Notes: generated by a model from the sequence alone, not told the origin. A stretch of 44,781 bases of DNA from JBKEDC01 sp047972995 (GCA_047972995.1 JBKEBD010000037.1:1-44781), one strand, 5' to 3'; shown: positions 34,714 to 43,532, counted from the first letter of the stretch. Made by a program: numbers and translations.

Positions 34714-36572
34714 TATCGTTTAATAATGTTGTAGGCTCCATCAATGCCCAACTCACCCGCCTTACTCAAATCTGCAGCTCCTCCGTCAATATCATCAAGA
34801 TATATTTTAGCAAGCCCCCGATTAAAATAGGCTTCTGCCATGTCAGGTTGCTTCAGCACCGCTTGTTCAAAACAAGATAAAGCCTCCTCATATTCTCCAA
34901 TGCGACAAAGCACATATCCTTTATTGTAATAGGCAAAAGGGAAATCGGCATTCAGCCTAATCACCTTATCATAGTCTTTCAGCACGGCTTTATAATCTTC
35001 ATCATATTGCTTATCGCCCACTGCCCCTTTTCCCTCGAGGCTAGGCAACGATTCCATTCGCTCAATGAGTTTCAATCGGCAATTTGCTCTACTGAAATAG
35101 GTTAACTCGTTTTTCGAATCAAGCTTGATGCTTTCATCAAAATCGTCAATGGCAAAGTTGTTCTGCTTATCGAGGAACTGAAACACACCTCGCGTCAAAT
35201 AATTTTCGGCCGATGGGTTGATTTTTATTTTTCCGTTGAAATAATTCACATTGGCTGAAAAACTTTGCATGAAATCTTGCTGCTCGGCATTGTCGATGGT
35301 AAGCTGTGGTGTATAGTTATTATACTTGTTGAGCTTCTCCACCGTGGGACTATAATACTGTAGGCGATCATAGTTCACCGAGTTTTTCACGAAAGCACTC
35401 ACACGGAAAATATCTTGAATTTCAATGATTACATTCTTATTCTGCACACGACCATCTTCCACCTCTGTGTCTTCCAAATCGGGAATATTCCTACTATCGG
35501 CAAGCGATAATCGATAACGACGACGAGCACGCTCTTCTTCCTCCATAGCTTTAGCTTGCGCCACACTATCCACTGGGTTTACTTGTGCCGAAGCCTGCTG
35601 ATTGTTTGCGTTGTTTTGTTGATTTTGCTGGTTCTGTTGATTCTGCTGATTCTGCTGCGCCCAATATTCTTCCTCTAAACTGCGGTGCGGAATATTATAT
35701 CGGGGGTCGAGTTGTGCAGCAATACGATAATCCTCATCGGCACTTGACACCCCAGTAATTTCCTTAGCTATCCCCCTGTTGAAGTAGGCATTAGGCATGG
35801 TGGGGTTTATCTGCAATGCCATGTCGTAATCCATAATTGCACCTTGATAATCTTCAAGACGCTGTTTTACTAATCCACGGTTGTTGTAGGCAAATGCGCT
35901 TTCTGGTTCAAAACGAATGGTTTGGTCGAAATCGCGCAAAGCAGCAGCATAATCATCCATTTCAAAACGAGCCAATCCTCGAAGCAAATAAGCACTGCTA
36001 TAATGCGGGCGCATAATGATAATGCGGTTCAAATCGCGAATAGCTTTTATTTCGTCGCCCTTGGCTATGTAGGCATTGCTTCGGTTGATGAGCGCATTCA
36101 CAAAGTTGGGTTGAAGCTCTAGCGCTTTGTCATAGTCGGCAATAGCTCCATCTACATCTTTGTTTGAAATTTTGGCAATTCCTCGGTTGTTGTAAATGCC
36201 AGTGTTGCCCGGCGAAAGCTCTAAAGCTTTGGAATAATCGGCAATAGCATCTTCATACTTCCCTATGGAAAGGTAGGCGTGCCCTCTATTTTCTAAGGCT
36301 TGCGGAAAATACGGCTTAATTTCCAATGCCTTGGAATAGTCAGCAATAGCTCCACGATAATCATCGAGCATATGCTTGGCATTGCCCCGATAAAAATAGG
36401 GTTCGGGCAATTGGGGCTTAAATTTAATTACAATATTAAAGTTCTCAATTGCTCCCACATAGTCGTTGGTGCTCAATTTAATTCGCCCCGTTTGAATGTA
36501 GTGCCCAATGTTTACCTGCGCCGAAACCATGAACGAAACAAGCTGAAAGAATATGATTAATTTGATTTTCAT
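34704..36572 (-). CDS. Large secreted TPR-repeat protein
   Basis: A 622-residue exported protein: signal peptide (IIFFQLVSFMVSAQ) then eight or so TPRs (residues about 20-300), typified by AIADYSKALEIKPYFPQALE and AYNNRGLVKQRLEDYQGAIM. There is then a Q/N-rich linker (NQQNQQNQQNQQNNANNQQ, about 315-335), a region of unknown fold, and three more TPRs to the end. TPR arrays bind proteins. The segment LPSLEGKGAVGD near 520 looks like a REP-like DNA repeat inserted in frame between two TPRs. It overlaps tsaC by 4 bp (ATGA) and rarA by 10 bp, so the three genes form one operon. Its function is unknown. Confidence 0.88.
   Translation of the reverse strand: MKIKLIIFFQLVSFMVSAQVNIGHYIQTGRIKLSTNDYVGAIENFNIVIKFKPQLPEPYFYRGNAKHMLDDYRGAIADYSKALEIKPYFPQALENRGHAYLSIGKYEDAIADYSKALELSPGNTGIYNNRGIAKISNKDVDGAIADYDKALELQPNFVNALINRSNAYIAKGDEIKAIRDLNRIIIMRPHYSSAYLLRGLARFEMDDYAAALRDFDQTIRFEPESAFAYNNRGLVKQRLEDYQGAIMDYDMALQINPTMPNAYFNRGIAKEITGVSSADEDYRIAAQLDPRYNIPHRSLEEEYWAQQNQQNQQNQQNQQNNANNQQASAQVNPVDSVAQAKAMEEEERARRRYRLSLADSRNIPDLEDTEVEDGRVQNKNVIIEIQDIFRVSAFVKNSVNYDRLQYYSPTVEKLNKYNNYTPQLTIDNAEQQDFMQSFSANVNYFNGKIKINPSAENYLTRGVFQFLDKQNNFAIDDFDESIKLDSKNELTYFSRANCRLKLIERMESLPSLEGKGAVGDKQYDEDYKAVLKDYDKVIRLNADFPFAYYNKGYVLCRIGEYEEALSCFEQAVLKQPDMAEAYFNRGLAKIYLDDIDGGAADLSKAGELGIDGAYNIIKRYCN
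35015..35050. repeat. REP-like unit inserted in frame in the TPR gene
   Basis: The sequence CTGCCCCTTTTCCCTCGAGG continued by CTAGGCAACG matches the style of the GC-rich intergenic units at 13.4 and 25.9 kb. On the coding strand it reads LPSLEGKGAVGD, the usual translation of such Bacteroidetes repeats. It breaks the TPR register. Confidence 0.5.
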
Positions 36573-37177
36573 AAGCGCCCTTTTCCCTCACGAACAAGCA
36601 TGGGTTCTCCCGAAGTACAATCAATAACTGTTGAAGGCTGATTGTCGCCATATCCACCATCAATTACCAAATCAACCAAGCCTTCAAACTTTTCGTGAAT
36701 CAGCTCGGGGTCGGTAGTATATTCAACCACTTCATCCTCATCTTTCACCGAAGTAGAAAGTATCGGATTGCCAAGTTCTTCAACAATTTTACGAATGATG
36801 TTATTGTCGGGCACACGAATACCTACTGTTTTTTTCTTACCCTTGAAATACTTTGGCACATTGCCATTGGCTTCCAAAATAAAAGTGTAAGGACCTGGCA
36901 AACATTGGCGCATGAGCTTAAATACATCGTTTGAAATGGGCTTAGCATAAGACGAAAGATGGCTCAAATCGCTGCAAATAAACGATAGATTTGCCTTTGC
37001 CACTGAAATACCTTTCAGTTTTGCCACCTGTTCCACTGCTTTGGCTTGCGTAATGTCGCAACCTATACCATAAATCGTGTCGGTCGGATAAATAATTACT
37101 GCTCCCTCACGCAACTTTTGCGCAATATGGCGAATTTCCCGCTCGTTGGGATTGTCGTTGTATAATTTTATAAGCAT
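36569..37177 (-). CDS. tsaC: L-threonylcarbamoyladenylate synthase (Sua5/YrdC family)
   Basis: A cytosolic enzyme of about 202 residues from the start at 37177 (MLIKLYNDNPNEREI), chosen because a longer form from 37270 runs through the divergent mnmD promoter region. It makes threonylcarbamoyl-AMP from threonine, bicarbonate and ATP for the t6A37 modification of ANN-decoding tRNAs. The YrdC fold is seen in AVIIYPTDTIYGIGCDIT, VAKLKGISVAKANLSFIC, LPGPYTFILEANG, TVGIRVPDNNI and STVIDCTSGEPMLVREGKG. Short YciO-like relatives have unclear roles, so YciO is the alternative. It overlaps the TPR gene by 4 bp and leads the operon. Confidence 0.88.
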   Translation of the reverse strand: MLIKLYNDNPNEREIRHIAQKLREGAVIIYPTDTIYGIGCDITQAKAVEQVAKLKGISVAKANLSFICSDLSHLSSYAKPISNDVFKLMRQCLPGPYTFILEANGNVPKYFKGKKKTVGIRVPDNNIIRKIVEELGNPILSTSVKDEDEVVEYTTDPELIHEKFEGLVDLVIDGGYGDNQPSTVIDCTSGEPMLVREGKGRL

Positions 37178-37247
37178 ATTTCCATTCCTCTTCCATAAAT
37201 ATCCTACAAATTTAGGATAACTCACGGAAAAGCTAGTATTTTGCGGC

Positions 37248-37913
37248 ATGAAAAGAGAAATATTTATCACCGAAGATGGTTCGCACAGCCTTTTTGTACC
37301 CGATTTAGACGAGCATTTTCACTCCACCCATGGAGCAATGCAAGAATCGATGCACGTTTTCATTAAAAACGGACTACAAGAAGTTACCGCCAACGAATTG
37401 GTGATTTTTGAAGTAGGATTTGGCACCGGACTAAACGCACTGCTTACCCTAGCCCATGCCAACGGACGAAAAATCAGGTACATCAGCATTGAAAAATATC
37501 CACTTTCAGCAACCGAATATGAAGGTTTGAATTATGCAATTCAACTCGACAATTCGTTGCAACCTAGCTTCGCCCACATGCACCAATGCCCTTGGAATGA
37601 ATGGACTAGCATTGCCGAAAATTTTCAACTGCTCAAACTTGAAGCCGATTTTTGTCGGATAGATTACAGCGCATTACCTCTTTTCAACCTCATTTATTTC
37701 GATGCTTTTGCTCCCAACAAACAAGACGAAATGTGGGAGGAAAGCAACTTTGAACGATTAAGTCAACAGTGTGCACCCGAAGCTCGTTTTGTTACCTATT
37801 GTGCCCAAGGCGAAGTGCGCCGTAAGCTCACTCGCTGCGGTTTCGAAATGCAACGCGTGCCCGGTCCGCCAATGAAACGCGAAATGTTAGTGGGAATTCT
37901 CCGGAAAAATTAA
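37248..37913 (+). CDS. mnmD: tRNA (mnm5s2U34) methyltransferase MnmD
   Basis: A 221-residue SAM-dependent methyltransferase of the MnmC C-terminal-like/DUF752 family, without the FAD-oxidase half found in E. coli MnmC. The SAM motif is FEVGFGTGLNALLTL (around 53-67), an acidic residue follows in YISIEKYPLSATEY, and the family signature YFDAFAPNKQDEMW is at about 147-160. It methylates 5-aminomethyl-2-thiouridine at the tRNA wobble position, the same nucleotide thiolated by MnmA from 12.2 kb. It is divergent from tsaC, with the ATG only 70 bp away, so the two promoters share one short region. Confidence 0.93.
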   Translation: MKREIFITEDGSHSLFVPDLDEHFHSTHGAMQESMHVFIKNGLQEVTANELVIFEVGFGTGLNALLTLAHANGRKIRYISIEKYPLSATEYEGLNYAIQLDNSLQPSFAHMHQCPWNEWTSIAENFQLLKLEADFCRIDYSALPLFNLIYFDAFAPNKQDEMWEESNFERLSQQCAPEARFVTYCAQGEVRRKLTRCGFEMQRVPGPPMKREMLVGILRKN

Positions 37914-38160
37914 AAATTGGCTATCAACCTTGTAACCGCCCACAGATTTGGACAGAAGTGTCCATTATTTGTTCGCTTCGTATTTTAGGCAAAACACTCA
38001 CGCAGTAGGCTTTAGCTTTACTATAAAAAAAGAGCAGCGAGAAAGGACTAAAAATCTGTCATCCGAACTTTATCCACACCAATAGCTAGCATTTAACATT
38101 TCAAAAGTTATTTCTGTTGCTGTTTTGTATTATTTTACGACACAAGCCACTTTGTTTTAC

Positions 38161-38168
38161 TACTTTTG
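38161..38168 (+). promoter_or_regulatory. Candidate -7 promoter element of the HD phosphohydrolase gene
   Basis: TACTTTTG followed by CAGCG matches TAnnTTTG. The ATG is 18 bp further on, so the leader is very short. No TTTG occurs at the ideal spacing. The rest of 37914-38185 shows no gene. Confidence 0.5.
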
Positions 38169-38185
38169 CAGCGTAAATACAACAG

Positions 38186-39433
38186 ATGCAGAGAAATATT
38201 CAAAACAAAAAGAAAACCATCAACGATCCTGTGCTAGGTTTCAACTCCCTACAATCGGACTTATTGTTCGATCTCATGGAGCACCCCTACTTTCAACGAC
38301 TTCGCCGGATTAAACAGCTGGGGCTATCGTGCATGGTTTATCCGGGTGCTAACCACACGCGCTTTGAGCACGCGCTAGGCGCTACCTTTCTCATGCAATC
38401 GGCTGTAGCTTCGTTACGCGATAAAGGCGTAGATATAACCGACGAAGAAAGCGAAGCCGTAAAAACTGCCATCTTATTGCATGACATTGGTCACGGCCCT
38501 TTTTCTCATGCACTAGAATATGCCATTGTTGATAACCTCGTGCATGAAGATGTTTCGATGCTATTAATGGAAAAGCTGAACGAAGAATTTCACGGCAGAC
38601 TTTCTTTAGCTATTGCCATCTTCAAAAACAAATATCACAAACGTTTCCTTCACCAACTCGTTTCTAGTCAACTCGATGTCGATCGTCTCGACTACCTAAG
38701 AAGAGATAGCTTTTATTCGGGTGTGGCAGAAGGAACCATTAGTGCCGACCGTATTATCAAGATGATGAACGTACAGCATAATGAACTCGTAATTGAAGAA
38801 AAAGCCATCTACTCGATTGAGAAATTTCTGATTTCTCGACGATTAATGTATTGGCAAGTTTACCTGCACAAAACCGTACTTTCAGCAGAAATTACCCTAG
38901 AAAAAGTGCTCAAGCGAGCCAAAGAAATTGCCATGTCGGGTGGTGAAGTGTTCGCCACTCCAAGCCTAAAGCTCTTTTTAACTCAACGCATATCGTTGCA
39001 ACATTTCTTGCCCAACGAAAAGGCTTCGGAACGCCATTTGCTTGATGAGTTTATGCGCATTGACGATAACGATGTTATTGCATCTATAAAAGAGTGGCAG
39101 CATCACGACGATTATGTGCTGTCGTATCTATCGAAAAGCATTATTAATCGGCAACTTTATAAAGTAAAAATGCAAAGCAACGCTTTCGATGTTAATTGGA
39201 CAGCGCAGCTAAAAGAAAAAATTAAGAAGAAACACCGCGTAAATGAGAACGAGTTAGACTATTTTCTCATTGAACGCGAATTTACAAACAAAGCTTATAT
39301 ATCGAAAGACGATAGCATAAGCATACTAACAAAAGATGGCGAAGTGAAAGAACTCAGCCGAGCTTCCGATATTAGCTTGGGGAATCTTTCTGAAGTGGTG
39401 AGAAAACACATTTTATGCCACGCAAGTTATTAA
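38186..39433 (+). CDS. HD-domain phosphohydrolase
   Basis: A 415-residue cytosolic HD-superfamily hydrolase. The metal ligands are seen in TRFEHALGATFLMQ (first His), ILLHDIGHGPFSHALE (HD), SQLDVDRLDYLRRDS (late Asp). These are the order and spacing of dGTPase/SAMHD1-like proteins. The opening INDPVLGFNSLQSDLLFDLM and QRLRRIKQLGLSCMVYPGA are typical of this conserved Bacteroidetes family, usually annotated simply as HD domain protein. The true substrate (dNTP, cyclic nucleotide or other) is not known. It precedes the lpx operon and has its own promoter, with a 97-bp gap to lpxD. Confidence 0.92.
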   Translation: MQRNIQNKKKTINDPVLGFNSLQSDLLFDLMEHPYFQRLRRIKQLGLSCMVYPGANHTRFEHALGATFLMQSAVASLRDKGVDITDEESEAVKTAILLHDIGHGPFSHALEYAIVDNLVHEDVSMLLMEKLNEEFHGRLSLAIAIFKNKYHKRFLHQLVSSQLDVDRLDYLRRDSFYSGVAEGTISADRIIKMMNVQHNELVIEEKAIYSIEKFLISRRLMYWQVYLHKTVLSAEITLEKVLKRAKEIAMSGGEVFATPSLKLFLTQRISLQHFLPNEKASERHLLDEFMRIDDNDVIASIKEWQHHDDYVLSYLSKSIINRQLYKVKMQSNAFDVNWTAQLKEKIKKKHRVNENELDYFLIEREFTNKAYISKDDSISILTKDGEVKELSRASDISLGNLSEVVRKHILCHASY

Positions 39434-39530
39434 TAAGTAAAATTACAATTCGATTACATGGTTTAAGCAGTGGACGATTTTTTGTTTTCATTAAAAAAAT
39501 TAAATTTGTCGCGCTCCAATTAAAATACAT

Positions 39531-40571
39531 ATGGAATTCAAAGCAATAAATATTGCTGAGATTCTCGACGGCACAGTGTTTGGCGATGAGAATGTTAGCG
39601 TTCATAATGTCTCGAAAATTGAAGAAGGAAAACCGGGCACCCTAGCCTTTCTTTCTAACATGAAGTACGAGAAATACATATATACAACTAAGGCTTCAAT
39701 CGTTTTAGTGAGCGATAGTTTTACTCCAACCGAGAAATTGAACTGCACACTTATCAAGGTGAAAGACCCTTATCAAGCTGTGGCTCAACTACTCGAAATG
39801 TATGAAGAAAGCCAACCGCGCAAATTTGGTTTGGAAGAACCCTCCTATGTGAGCAAATCGGCTACCATTGGCGACAATATCTACTTAGGAGCTTTCACTT
39901 ACGTGGGTGAAAACGCCACAATTGGCAGCTCTTGCCGCATTTTCCCTCACACCTACATTGGCAACAACGTAAAAATTGGAGAAGGCACTCTAATTTATGC
40001 TGGAGCCAAAATCTACGACAATGCTGTGATTGGTAAAAACTGTATTATTCATGCCGGAGCAGTGATCGGATCCGATGGATTTGGTTTTGCACCCACACCC
40101 GAAGGTCCATTCAAAAAAATTGCTCAAGTGGGCAACGTAATTATGGGCAACGATGTAGAAATTGGTGCAAACACCACAATCGACTGTGCAACAATGGGCT
40201 CGACAATCATTCACAATGGCGTGAAGCTCGACAATCATATTCAAATTGCACACAACTGCGAAATCGGTGAAAACACCGTAATGGCAGCACTTACAGCCGT
40301 GGCTGGTTCATCTAAAGTGGGCAGCAACTGCGTAATTGGTGGAGGTGTAATGATTTCAGGACATATTACCATAGGAAATCGAGTAACTATAGCTGGAGCC
40401 TCATCGGTGAGCAACCACGTGAAAGATGGACAAACACTCATGGGCACACCCGCTATCGACCACAAAAAAGCAGCTCGTGGATTTGTCGTTCAACGCAATT
40501 TGCCTGAACTAAAAACCAAAGTAGATCAACTAGAAAAAAAATTACAGCAACTTAAAGCTAAACTCGATTAA
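39531..40571 (+). CDS. lpxD: UDP-3-O-acylglucosamine N-acyltransferase LpxD
   Basis: A 346-residue trimeric acyltransferase that adds the second hydroxy-acyl chain (N-linked) to UDP-3-O-acyl-glucosamine in lipid A synthesis. An N-terminal uridine-binding domain (about 1-100, with IEEGKPGTLAFLSNMKYEKY) precedes a left-handed beta helix of hexapeptide repeats (VGENATIGSSCRIFPHTYIG). The catalytic histidine is in LDNHIQIAHNCEIGENTVMA. A short coiled coil (LPELKTKVDQLEKKLQQL) ends the protein, as usual. A -7-like element, TAAATTTG (39501-39508), precedes it. It is the first gene of lpxD-lpxC/fabZ-lpxA with gaps of 8 and 18 bp. Confidence 0.97.
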   Translation: MEFKAINIAEILDGTVFGDENVSVHNVSKIEEGKPGTLAFLSNMKYEKYIYTTKASIVLVSDSFTPTEKLNCTLIKVKDPYQAVAQLLEMYEESQPRKFGLEEPSYVSKSATIGDNIYLGAFTYVGENATIGSSCRIFPHTYIGNNVKIGEGTLIYAGAKIYDNAVIGKNCIIHAGAVIGSDGFGFAPTPEGPFKKIAQVGNVIMGNDVEIGANTTIDCATMGSTIIHNGVKLDNHIQIAHNCEIGENTVMAALTAVAGSSKVGSNCVIGGGVMISGHITIGNRVTIAGASSVSNHVKDGQTLMGTPAIDHKKAARGFVVQRNLPELKTKVDQLEKKLQQLKAKLD

Positions 40572-40579
40572 TATTTAGC

Positions 40580-41968
40580 ATGACTATTCAAAGACAAAAA
40601 ACCCTAGCCCAAGAATTTACAATTGCAGGGGTAGGATTACATACAAACTGCACCGTACACGCCACGTTTAAACCAGCACCTGAAAATTATGGCTTCAAAT
40701 TTAAACGTATGGACGTGGAAGGACAACCCATCATCGATGCAGATGCATTGCTAGTAGCCGATACTTCTCGTGGTACTGTGCTCGTGAAAGACAATATGCG
40801 ACTAAGCACCATTGAGCACGCACTAGCTGCCCTCACTGGCATGGATCTAGACAACGTATTGATTGAAATCGACAACGAAGAAATGCCCATCGTTGATGGT
40901 AGCTCTAAACCCTTCGTTGAAGCCATAGAAAAAGCAGGTATAGAGGAACAAGAAGCTGAACGCGAATATTTCACCATCACCAAAAAAATAAGCTATAAAG
41001 CCCCCGAGTCGGGAGCTGAAATTATGATTCTCCCAGATGAAGATTATAGCCTAAACACCCTTATATCATTTCAATCTAGCGTGCTGAACAATCAGTTTGC
41101 CTCATTAGACAATCTTGCAGATTTTAAAAGCGAAATTGCCTCTTGTAGAACATTCGTTTTTGTGCGCGAGCTTGAATTCTTGCTACAACACAACCTCGTT
41201 AAAGGTGGCGATTTAGACAACGCCATTGTTATCATGGACAAAGAAATGAGCGCCGATGAACTTAAACGCATCGCCGACTTATTCCACCATGAAGGCGAAA
41301 TAAAAGTGCAAAAATCAGGCATTCTAAATAACCTCGACTTGCAATTCAACAACGAGTGCGCTCGACACAAATTGCTCGATGTTATTGGTGATTTAACACT
41401 TGCTGGCGTTCGCCTAAAAGGGAAAGTTATTGCCACTAAGCCCGGCCATGGCGTAAATACCAACCTCGCAAAACTCATTCGCAAAGAATATTTAGCTGAA
41501 AAGAAAAAAAATATTCCTACCTACGATTTTAACGCCGAACCTTTAATGGACATCAACGCTATTAAAGAGAAGCTACCCCACCGCTACCCATTCTTGTTGG
41601 TGGACAAAGTCATGGAAATTAATGAAAACCACATCATCGGCATTAAAAACGTGACCGGTAATGAACCTTTCTTCATGGGACACTTCCCCGATGAACCCGT
41701 TATGCCGGGCGTACTATTAATAGAAGCTATGGCGCAATGTGGAGGTTTGTATGTACTCAACGACTTAGAAGGCAATTATTCAACTTACTTTATAAAGGTT
41801 GATAATGTGCGTTTTCGTCATAAAGTTGTGCCCGGAGACACGTTGGTTTTTAAATTAGCGCTTACTTCGCCAATCCGAAGAGGAATTGCAAATATGGCAG
41901 GCTACTGCTATGTAGGCGAAACCCTAGTGTGCGAAGGCGAATTTATGGCTCAAATAGTAAAACAATAG
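40580..41968 (+). CDS. lpxC/fabZ: Bifunctional UDP-3-O-acyl-GlcNAc deacetylase / 3-hydroxyacyl-ACP dehydratase
   Basis: A 462-residue fusion typical of the Bacteroidetes. The N-terminal half (about 1-300) is LpxC, the zinc deacetylase committing to lipid A: AGVGLHTNCTVHATF, STIEHALAAL (zinc histidine), NEEMPIVDGSSKPFVEAI, and FNNECARHKLLDVIGDLTLA with H and D ligands. The C-terminal half (about 320-462) is FabZ: IKEKLPHRYPFLLVDKVMEI and GHFPDEPVMPGVLLIEAMAQ, which carry the catalytic His and Glu. It thus links lipid A and fatty-acid synthesis, as fabI at 31.8 kb does. It lies in an operon between lpxD and lpxA. Both active sites look complete. Confidence 0.98.
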   Translation: MTIQRQKTLAQEFTIAGVGLHTNCTVHATFKPAPENYGFKFKRMDVEGQPIIDADALLVADTSRGTVLVKDNMRLSTIEHALAALTGMDLDNVLIEIDNEEMPIVDGSSKPFVEAIEKAGIEEQEAEREYFTITKKISYKAPESGAEIMILPDEDYSLNTLISFQSSVLNNQFASLDNLADFKSEIASCRTFVFVRELEFLLQHNLVKGGDLDNAIVIMDKEMSADELKRIADLFHHEGEIKVQKSGILNNLDLQFNNECARHKLLDVIGDLTLAGVRLKGKVIATKPGHGVNTNLAKLIRKEYLAEKKKNIPTYDFNAEPLMDINAIKEKLPHRYPFLLVDKVMEINENHIIGIKNVTGNEPFFMGHFPDEPVMPGVLLIEAMAQCGGLYVLNDLEGNYSTYFIKVDNVRFRHKVVPGDTLVFKLALTSPIRRGIANMAGYCYVGETLVCEGEFMAQIVKQ

Positions 41969-41986
41969 ATAATTAATATACGAAGT

Positions 41987-42757
41987 ATGAAACAACCATT
42001 AGCTTATATACATCCTGAAGCCCAAGTGGCTGACAATGTCGTTGTAGATCCATTTACAACCATTGACAAAGATGTTATCATTGGTGAAGGCTCGCACATT
42101 GGTTCGAATGTAACCATCATGTCTGGCGTTCGAATTGGCAAAAACTGTAAAATATTTCCCGGAGCAGTGCTTGGTGCAGCTCCTCAAGATTTGAAATATA
42201 AAGGAGAATATACCACCGTAGAAATCGGCGATAATACCACTATTCGCGAATGCGCCACTATCAATAAAGGAACAGCAGCTCATCAGAGAACAGTAGTAGG
42301 CTCCAATTGCTTAATCATGGCCTATGTGCACGTGGCTCACGACTGTGTGGTGGGCGACAATGTCATCTTGGTAAACTCAACCCAGCTTGCTGGCGAAGTT
42401 CATGTTGACGACTGGGCAATCGTGGGTGGAACAACAGCCGTGCACCAATTTGTGCATATCGGTAAACACGCCATGATTTCAGGCGGTTCATTAGTACGCA
42501 AAGACGTTCCTCCATTCATTAAAGTAGGTAGAGAGCCATTGTCTTACGCAGGTGTAAACTCTATCGGATTACGTCGCAGAAACTTCAGTAACGATAAGAT
42601 TCGCGAAATCCAAGATATTTACCGCTACATCTATCAAAAAGACTTGAACACCACACAAGCCATCGAATTCATAGAGGCCGAAGTACCTGCAAGTGCAGAG
42701 CGTGATGAAGTTTTACAATTCATTAAAAGCTCAGAACGCGGTATAATTAGAGGCTAG
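41987..42757 (+). CDS. lpxA: UDP-N-acetylglucosamine acyltransferase LpxA
   Basis: A 256-residue trimeric left-handed beta-helix enzyme catalysing the first, reversible O-acylation of UDP-GlcNAc in lipid A synthesis. Hexapeptide repeats fill about residues 1-185. The conserved catalytic and substrate segment LGAAPQDLKYKGEYTTVEIG is present, followed by CLIMAYVHVAHDCVVGDNVI with the active-site histidine. The C-terminal helical region has GVNSIGLRRRNFS. It is the third gene of the lpx operon. The order lpxD, lpxC/fabZ, lpxA matches other Bacteroidetes. Confidence 0.97.
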   Translation: MKQPLAYIHPEAQVADNVVVDPFTTIDKDVIIGEGSHIGSNVTIMSGVRIGKNCKIFPGAVLGAAPQDLKYKGEYTTVEIGDNTTIRECATINKGTAAHQRTVVGSNCLIMAYVHVAHDCVVGDNVILVNSTQLAGEVHVDDWAIVGGTTAVHQFVHIGKHAMISGGSLVRKDVPPFIKVGREPLSYAGVNSIGLRRRNFSNDKIREIQDIYRYIYQKDLNTTQAIEFIEAEVPASAERDEVLQFIKSSERGIIRG

Positions 42758-42773
42758 TTCCGAGAAAAACATA

Positions 42774-42812
42774 AAAAAAGCATCAGAAGATAAATTTTTT
42801 GATGTTTTTTTT
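42774..42812 (+). terminator. Terminator after lpxA
   Basis: An A-run and CATCA (about 42781-42785) pair weakly with TTGATG and a T-run (to 42812). It is short but placed directly after the lpx operon and just ahead of the tRNA promoter. Confidence 0.55.
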
Positions 42813-42841
42813 TGGAAGTAATCAAAAAAGCATTACTTTTG
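42811..42841 (+). promoter_or_regulatory. Promoter of the tRNA-Asn gene, perfect consensus
   Basis: TTTG (42811-42814), exactly 19 bp, then TACTTTTG (42834-42841). This is the clearest full match to the Bacteroidetes sigma-ABfr consensus in the window, and it supports the phylum call. Confidence 0.88.
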
Positions 42842-42869
42842 CACCGTTCTCAAGAGAACACGAAAAAAC

Positions 42870-42943
42870 TCCCCAATAGCTCAGTTGGTTAGAGCGGCGG
42901 ACTGTTAATCCGTAGGTCGTAGGTTCAAGTCCTACTTGGGGAG
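42870..42943 (+). tRNA. tRNA-Asn (anticodon GTT)
   Basis: A 74-nt cloverleaf. The acceptor TCCCCAA pairs with TTGGGGA, followed by discriminator G. The D arm is AGCTCAGTTGGTTAGAGC, the anticodon loop is CTGTTAA with GTT (decoding AAC/AAU), and the T arm is GTAGGTTCAAGTCCTAC. The CCA end is not encoded. It is the target of a former integrative element: a truncated integrase gene follows. Confidence 0.97.
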
Positions 42944-42978
42944 CTGAAGAAAACGTCAGAACACTGACAAAAGAGTAT

Positions 42979-43018
42979 AAAGTCCTGCAAATCTAAGGTT
43001 TGTAGGACTTTTTTTTAT
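42979..43018 (+). terminator. Terminator after tRNA-Asn
   Basis: AAGTCCTGCAAA pairs with TTTGTAGGACTT around TCTAAGG, followed by a run of T. Confidence 0.9.
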
Positions 43019-43067
43019 GTCTACCGTTTTTAGTTGACTTGTCAAATTAGCCAAAAAATGATATAGT

Positions 43068-43213
43068 TTGGTTACAAAAAGGTTACACGAAAATCACCCA
43101 AATCTCGTGTAACCAATATTGAGCTAAGTCATTAATTTGTCGTATATTGTCTAAGGCTTCTAACTTTCAATTTATTTATGAATCTCACCTTTGCAACCTT
43201 AAAAGGTTACACA
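43068..43213. repeat. GGTTACA repeats, candidate integrase arm-type sites
   Basis: GGTTACA occurs at 43070-43076, 43081-43087 and 43205-43211. A perfect 10-bp inverted repeat is formed by GGTTACACGA (43081-43090) and TCGTGTAACC (43105-43114). They lie between the tRNA-Asn and the integrase start, where tyrosine recombinases bind arm sites. No duplicated tRNA 3' end (att) is found in the window. Confidence 0.6.
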
Positions 43214-43237
43214 AACTAGGTGATAAAATTAAGAGTT

Positions 43238-43507
43238 ATGAGTAGTACATTTAAAATCCTTTTCTATTTAAGGAACAATCACGTAAACAAAAATGGCAAA
43301 TCGGCAATAATGGTTCGTATAACTATAAATGCAAAAAGATGTGCCTTTAGTTCAAAGATTGAGGTTGACCCTGAAAAATGGGATAATTCAACCTCAAAAG
43401 TAAAAGGTAGAGATATTGAATCAAAACAAACCAATAATTTGTTGGAAGAGGTGCGCACGTCAATACATAATACCTATTATATTCATTATAATCTATGGTA
43501 TTCTTAA
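43238..43507 (+). pseudogene. Truncated tyrosine recombinase/integrase (arm-binding domain only)
   Basis: Only the first 89 residues remain of an integrase that is normally about 400. MSSTFKILFYLRNNHVNKNG followed by KSAIMVRITINAKRCAFSSK and EVDPEKWDNS is the amino-terminal arm DNA-binding domain of conjugative-transposon and phage-type integrases from Bacteroidetes. The start at 43238 is chosen over 43220 as it fits relatives. After EEVRTSIHNTYY the similarity stops and the frame closes. The core-binding and catalytic (R-H-R-Y) domains are missing. With the tRNA-Asn next door, this is the scar of an integrated element. Confidence 0.85.
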
Positions 43508-43532
43508 TACAAAAAATAGAGATGAGAAATTA

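Noticed and set aside
37178..37270. Upstream start for the threonylcarbamoyl-AMP synthase gene
   Set aside because: It would overlap the divergent mnmD start and adds residues not seen in the family.
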